Positions 20,489 to 24,721 of a stretch of DNA of 24,721 bases are shown piece by piece (within the stretch, counting starts at the first letter, position 1; each line of letters starts with the position of its first letter). The position numbers were made by a program, and so were the translations under genes. Origin of the DNA: Candidatus Bathyarchaeota archaeon (GTDB lineage Archaea; Thermoproteota; Bathyarchaeia; Bathyarchaeales; Bathyarchaeaceae). The notes under the pieces were generated by a model. The model did not search any database and had not been told where the DNA came from. It saw nothing but the letters and a program-made list of their open reading frames with translations. The DNA lies in NCBI GenBank assembly GCA_020356305.1, contig CP070636.1, positions 1,179,889 to 1,204,609 on the forward strand, written 5' to 3'.

Positions 20489-20764
20489 TCAAGAACGGGT
20501 ATTAGTCAATCTTTGCTGTCCTACGCCAGTTAATTCCCATAAATGTGGTCTGTTGCCTTTCCGCACAAGTAGGTTTTCACCCTCCATAAGACGAAGATGA
20601 TGAAGAATCGCCCCGTAACTTAGCTCGGTTTTTTTCGCGATATATTTTGCATTTGCCGTTTCCATTTCAAGGAGCAGAACTATTCGTGTCCGCACTATCA
20701 AACCTGGTCGAATATTTCTCGTTGAGGATAGGAACGCCTTTGGATGGTACGCTTCCTTCACCAT
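20489..20764 (-). CDS. Winged-helix transcription regulator, ArsR-like
   Basis: The 91-residue protein is a single winged-helix domain. A helix (VRTRIVLLLEMET) is followed by the helix-turn-helix ANAKYIAKKTELSYGAILHHLRLMEGE (about 37-63), where YGAILHHLRLM is the recognition helix of ArsR-type regulators. The wing is LLVRKGNRPHLWELT. No metal-binding cysteines are present. The ATG at 20764 has GAGG upstream. It lies 50 bases after polC on the same strand and might be cotranscribed. Target unknown. Confidence 0.8.
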   Translation of the reverse strand: MVKEAYHPKAFLSSTRNIRPGLIVRTRIVLLLEMETANAKYIAKKTELSYGAILHHLRLMEGENLLVRKGNRPHLWELTGVGQQRLTNTRS

Positions 20765-20814
20765 GATTCCTCAACACAAAGTCTCCGTCTACACTCAAAA
20801 AGCTAATCATTACA

Positions 20815-23800
20815 CTATGTGCCCACAAAATCTACGAGGCTGATCTGCTTTGGTTTTTTGCCCTCAAACAGAGAGTTGATCTCGTCCTTTGCAAGCAAAA
20901 GTCTTTGCTCATAATAGTTGGGAAGCCCGTACTTCTGCACGAGCTGGTGTGCTGAATCCAAATATTTTTCGATCCCACCTCTGTACACAGTTAAGGTTAA
21001 GGCACCTCCACACCCTGGGCACTTTCCAAGAAGAGGAAGTCTTCTGAACTTCCTGTTACAGGATTTACATCTAAAGTTTTGCGCCGTAAACGCCCGGAGA
21101 TTTCCTGCTATGTCGCGGATGAAGTGAGTTGTTAGAACTATGCTTGCCACTTTCTCGGCGTCCACTGCCGTGATCTTCTCCGCCAACGCGAGTTGACTGT
21201 TCAACTTATCGATCATTCGTGTAAGTTTCTTATACATGCTTTCCCGATTGCCCATATTAATGTCGGAAACTGGCAACGTATAGCCGAAGCCTTCAAACTG
21301 CGCCTCAGTGTTCAATCGATGCCCAATAATGTCGATGAGTTCACCCACTCTTTGAGGTTCCATTGCATGCCATGTTTTTTCATAAAAAGCCCAAGGATAT
21401 GCCGCTGCAACATCCACATCGTGAGCTTGCCGCTGAACCTCCTGAGGATTAACAATGGGAATGATCAGGAGAGGCGCGTCCATTAGTCCCCCTATCTGTG
21501 CTGGCAAGTAAGCTCTTGAAAAGTTGAGAAGAGTATCTAAAACCAGCATCAGCGTGTCCTCGTCCCCATCGCAGTCTCTGCGTTTAGCTGAGTGCCAAAG
21601 GGGATGAGCATAGCAGACATCCAGATCGGTGAAGCCGATGATCCTGCCGAGGATGCCGACCGAAGTGTGAGGGGCCAATCCTACAACTATGTGCCCAACC
21701 AAGTCTTCAACACGCTTAACATTGTAGTGCGGAGGAAGCGCATACACCTTCTCCAAAAGGTCATCTAAGAAGTTGGCGACATGAACAAAATACTCTGCGC
21801 ATTTTATTGGAACAACCACGTCCTGCACTTTTAACTCGCATATCTGATCGGAATCCGTTAGGGGGTTTCCATTGTAATCATGGTTATACCCTAGCGCACG
21901 AAGTCTTTCCACAGGAAGACCGATCTCTCTCGCTCTGAAGTGCGTGAGTGGGGCGTTTGTGGCGTCAAACCGTATTGTTCCATCTTTGAACACAGACAGA
22001 TCATGCCTCGCACGCAAGATGCCCTTTTCAACTATCTCAGCCGTCTTCGTTTCATTCGTCAAGCCAATAACCCCTTTTATGAGAGTGGGAAAAGGAAGTT
22101 GGAGTCCTTTGCACGCCTGGTCAATCAACTCCTTCAAATCAACAGAAAGCTTTTCGTAACCCACCAAACGAGTTTTGCACGCTGAACAGAAATCTCCTTT
22201 CATAATCCTCTTGCATCGGAGGCAAGACTGCTCTAGAAAAGTTTCGGTACCACACTGGGGACAGCTTATTTTTTGGCTTAGCCTTTTGCAGTTTGGACAC
22301 CGGCGCCTAACGAGCTCCACATTAATCGTACTTTTCTTGGAAGCCTCTACGAGGTTTCGTTGGGAGCCACCGTTTAGGCCGACTGGAAAGAGAACATGTA
22401 CTAGGGGTCTCATCGCCCTTCTCTTCGCCTTCTCTGGTCGCCCCATTCTAGCTCCGATAAGTGTTGGCGCCTTCGCTCTTACACTGAATCCCGCTAACTC
22501 CGTGATTGTTTGTAAAACTGGTTTCGCGCGGACCACTCTAGCTTTGGAATCGCGCAACCCAAGACATAAAGCGAAAACATGTGCTTCATCGCCCTCTAGC
22601 CTGATGTTCTTTCCAATAACATTATGCGGTATACAAATTCTTTCCAGCAGTTCCTTTACCGACTTGTCAATTGGCCCAGTTATTTCACTAACAATCTCAT
22701 CCTCGCCACGAGTTTGAGATTTCAAGAGCCATGATCGCAATTTTTGAAACTCTTCAGAAGAGATGCCGGACCAGAAATACGTGAAGAAAGGATGAAGAGG
22801 CACCTGGAGTGCCGAGGCTAAAGCGATAGCCTCTTTGGCAGCGGGTCTGTTTTTGAACGGGTCGTTTAGTAAAGCTTCAAGAGAAGCTCCGGAAATTCCA
22901 GCGGCTCTCGCAGCTTTCTCCACACTTCCATTAAAATCTCGTTGAACGACCCTGTGAAGTTCCTCACGCCACCACTCTTCTGTCCAACCAGACGGAAGAA
23001 GGGGTCTGTTGGTATACAAAAAGTCGCCAAACCCCACAAGGATGTCTCCTACAAACAGAATTTTGTCAATGGAGTTTTTTATCTGCGCAAATTTTTCCAG
23101 TGTAACACGGACCACCGAACCGTCTCTCAACCGCACAACTGGAGGCTCGATAGAGTCTACAGGAAGGACAACTCCCGCCTTTCCTGGGCCCTCGATGCGC
23201 AACTGAGTGCCGCCGGCCAAAAAGTAACTCAGAACCATCATGGTTGATGGGTGGATGCCGACTGCTGCTAGACCAGTATTTCTGGCCCTCCCATAGCGCA
23301 GTCTGAATCCTCCGCGTCTTGACGGAAACGAGAATATGGGTCGGCCTGCTATGATGTCCTCCATGAATCCAGCTTTCTTCTTCTCCTCGATTTCCCTGAT
23401 ACTCTTCAGCCATTCCCAACCCTCAATTCCTATTCTCTCTACAATCGTCCAAACTTTTGCAGAGCGACCCACAACACCGTCATTAACAACGCGCAGTGCC
23501 CCACCTCTTATTCTATTGGTTTCTATGCGTGGGAGGTCACGGAAGGACGAAACTTCGATTGGATCAGATTCTGTGCCACTAACCTCTACTGGTATGAATT
23601 GGAGAGACTTCTTCAATTCTTCATCTGACACATGATACTGAAAACGAGCGACGGATCTTTCAAACAACCGCACTTCCTCAATGAAACGCTTGATCTCCTC
23701 CTCAGTTGGTTTGTAGCGGTCCAACCCAAGCAAGCGGCGAACGAAATCTGCAACCACCAAAGTGAGAGCCAGCTCTGTGCCTCCAGCTGACCGCACTGGA

Positions 23801-24231
23801 CCAGCAAAGTAGATGGCAAGATAACGTGTCCGGTCGAGGTTGTGTTTGATGTTTACCCGTGATACGCCTTGCAGAGGAGCCGCAGTGATTCCCTCAGTCA
23901 ATATGGCTAGAGCGGTTCTTATTGCCTGTTCAGCTGCGTCACGCGTGTCCATGTGGCCAAACTTGCCGTAGACGATTCCCTCTGCAATCTTGAAGGCGAG
24001 CTCTTCTCGCGGTAGTTTCTTACTCAGATCTCGTATACTCTCAGCTACGCCGAGGGGGCCAACCAAGCCCTCAACAAGTTCAGCTAGGTCCTTTGCTACT
24101 TCGGGCTCAGGGCTTAGAGCAGGGTCCAGTCCCTTTTCTCTCGCCTTTCTCGCAACCTCGTATGCGTTTTCAAGCTGTTTTTCCAAAGCCAACGCATATT
24201 GCTGATACTCCCTGCTCATCCTCAAGCTCAA
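20815..24231 (-). CDS. polC: DNA polymerase D large (catalytic) subunit DP2
   Basis: DP2 of the archaeal replicative polymerase PolD. The 1138-residue protein carries the catalytic block around DCDGDED (D888 and D890 bind the metal ions), preceded by PLWHSAKRR. Upstream is a cysteine-rich zinc module (CPNC...CPQCG...CLRC...CSAC, near 640-690) and near the C-terminus a second zinc site (CKSCNRKF...CPGCGG, about 1054-1078). No intein interrupts the catalytic site, where many DP2 genes carry one, and length is normal. The start is TTG 24231, supported by AAGGAG 6 bases upstream; ATG 24219 is the alternative. The DP1 exonuclease subunit is not in the window. PolD is absent from Thermoprotei proper, which limits the taxonomic options. 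Confidence 0.95.
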   Translation of the reverse strand: MSLRMSREYQQYALALEKQLENAYEVARKAREKGLDPALSPEPEVAKDLAELVEGLVGPLGVAESIRDLSKKLPREELAFKIAEGIVYGKFGHMDTRDAAEQAIRTALAILTEGITAAPLQGVSRVNIKHNLDRTRYLAIYFAGPVRSAGGTELALTLVVADFVRRLLGLDRYKPTEEEIKRFIEEVRLFERSVARFQYHVSDEELKKSLQFIPVEVSGTESDPIEVSSFRDLPRIETNRIRGGALRVVNDGVVGRSAKVWTIVERIGIEGWEWLKSIREIEEKKKAGFMEDIIAGRPIFSFPSRRGGFRLRYGRARNTGLAAVGIHPSTMMVLSYFLAGGTQLRIEGPGKAGVVLPVDSIEPPVVRLRDGSVVRVTLEKFAQIKNSIDKILFVGDILVGFGDFLYTNRPLLPSGWTEEWWREELHRVVQRDFNGSVEKAARAAGISGASLEALLNDPFKNRPAAKEAIALASALQVPLHPFFTYFWSGISSEEFQKLRSWLLKSQTRGEDEIVSEITGPIDKSVKELLERICIPHNVIGKNIRLEGDEAHVFALCLGLRDSKARVVRAKPVLQTITELAGFSVRAKAPTLIGARMGRPEKAKRRAMRPLVHVLFPVGLNGGSQRNLVEASKKSTINVELVRRRCPNCKRLSQKISCPQCGTETFLEQSCLRCKRIMKGDFCSACKTRLVGYEKLSVDLKELIDQACKGLQLPFPTLIKGVIGLTNETKTAEIVEKGILRARHDLSVFKDGTIRFDATNAPLTHFRAREIGLPVERLRALGYNHDYNGNPLTDSDQICELKVQDVVVPIKCAEYFVHVANFLDDLLEKVYALPPHYNVKRVEDLVGHIVVGLAPHTSVGILGRIIGFTDLDVCYAHPLWHSAKRRDCDGDEDTLMLVLDTLLNFSRAYLPAQIGGLMDAPLLIIPIVNPQEVQRQAHDVDVAAAYPWAFYEKTWHAMEPQRVGELIDIIGHRLNTEAQFEGFGYTLPVSDINMGNRESMYKKLTRMIDKLNSQLALAEKITAVDAEKVASIVLTTHFIRDIAGNLRAFTAQNFRCKSCNRKFRRLPLLGKCPGCGGALTLTVYRGGIEKYLDSAHQLVQKYGLPNYYEQRLLLAKDEINSLFEGKKPKQISLVDFVGT

Positions 24232-24264
24232 AAGCAGCTCCTTCTGTAGAGTCTAATGTGGCGC

Positions 24265-24280
24265 ATATTGAATATTATTG
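24265..24280 (-). promoter_or_regulatory. AT-rich promoter element of polC
   Basis: Read on the minus strand this is AATAATATTCAATATG-like, the only TATA-like stretch before polC. It predicts a transcript start near 24250 and a leader of about 20 bases containing the ribosome site. Confidence 0.45.
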
Positions 24281-24322
24281 ACACGAATGGTTAAATGATG
24301 ACCCTACTCGCGCGCCTGTGGC

Positions 24323-24721
24323 TTACGCAGTTTTTGCACATTTGACTAGGTCCTCAATCACATTTCTCACTTTCTTGCCTTCCTCTACAACTGTCCCGGT
24401 GACAATGATGTTTGCTCCGGCCTTCACCACGTCTTTTACCTGATGACTCGTTCTTATTCCTCCGCCTACAATCAGAGGAACGTTGACACAATCCTTCACC
24501 GTTTCTATCATGTCGTTTGGTGGTGGTTGTCTGGCTCCAGATCCAGCCTCTAAGTATATAAACCGCATACCGAAGTATTGAGCGGCTAGCGCGTGTGCTG
24601 CAGCGAGCTCAGGTTTGTTATATGGAATCGGGCAGGCTCGTCCCACGACGCTAACAGCAGTATTATCTCCAACAACTATGTAACCCAGCGGAATTGCTTC
24701 TAGACCAAACTTTTTTATCAG
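24323..24721 (-). CDS. Geranylgeranylglyceryl phosphate synthase, C-terminal part, cut by window edge
   Basis: The frame runs in from the right edge (132 residues seen) to a TAA at 24323-24325. It has the GGGPS beta/alpha-barrel signatures: GYIVVGDNTAVSVVGRA, FIYLEAGSGARQP, the phosphate-binding VPLIVGGGIRTSHQ, and IIVTGTVVEE. The enzyme joins geranylgeranyl diphosphate to glycerol-1-phosphate, the first committed step of archaeal ether lipids. The N-terminus lies outside the window. It is the gene upstream of polC, 92 bases away on the same strand. Confidence 0.93.
   Translation of the reverse strand: MIKKFGLEAIPLGYIVVGDNTAVSVVGRACPIPYNKPELAAAHALAAQYFGMRFIYLEAGSGARQPPPNDMIETVKDCVNVPLIVGGGIRTSHQVKDVVKAGANIIVTGTVVEEGKKVRNVIEDLVKCAKTA

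Noticed and set aside
21556..21576. Intein at the PolD DP2 catalytic site
   Set aside because: The DCDGDED motif reads straight through and the protein has normal length, so no intein is present.
24294..24300. C box (ATGATGA) of a C/D guide RNA
   Set aside because: The C box matches exactly, but no CTGA D box follows within 60 bases, and the stretch is a short spacer next to the GGGPS stop.

Overview
The window is a compact, gene-dense piece of an archaeal chromosome. It carries archaeal informational and membrane genes: ribosomal proteins L15, L34e and L14e, SecY and Sec61beta, the large subunit of family D DNA polymerase (PolD), Alba, an OB-fold RPA, geranylgeranylglyceryl phosphate synthase, and a four-subunit pyruvate:ferredoxin oxidoreductase. 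PolD together with L14e/L34e and the rpl15-secY-adk-DUF106-rpl34e-cmk-rpl14e order suggests a deep, anaerobic TACK archaeon, most likely Bathyarchaeia-like; that placement is an inference. No tRNA, rRNA, insertion sequence or CRISPR array is visible.

Layout. At 1-555 (minus) lies the N-terminal part of an SPFH/stomatin membrane protein that runs off the left edge. A poorly coding stretch follows, with a strikingly folded element at 941-1063, a 48-residue ribbon-helix-helix protein (minus) and a divergent 65-residue winged-helix protein. From 6104 down to 1845 (minus) runs the L15/SecY operon, which combines ribosome, translocon, insertase and nucleotide-kinase genes. Divergent from L15 are a SWIM zinc-finger protein and a 38-residue membrane peptide. 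Two DUF131-type membrane proteins follow on the minus strand, one carrying an N-terminal zinc finger. The RPA gene (7771-9315) reads through as one protein except for a single in-frame TGA. It converges on alba.

From 10140 to 13197 (plus) is a tightly coupled porGDAB operon, which converges on a DUF2070 membrane protein with two bases between the stop codons. Next come an Sm-like protein, Sec61beta, a DUF488-MazG pair, a four-helix membrane protein, a cobalamin-binding radical SAM enzyme followed 12 bases later by a cysteine-rich membrane protein, a zinc-ribbon membrane protein, a winged-helix regulator, PolD DP2, and the C-terminal part of GGGP synthase running off the right edge.

Start signals are mixed. 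Several strong Shine-Dalgarno sites lead into TTG or GTG codons (adk, alba, polC, porG), and a few genes look leaderless with a TATA box about 25 bases before the start. Three intergenic stretches hold nested stem-loops that begin about 25 bases after a TATA-like sequence on the same strand (941-1063, 15793-15858, 20202-20281). These are the best candidates for undescribed non-coding RNAs. The other main points for a second look are the internal stop in RPA and the radical SAM/membrane-protein pair.
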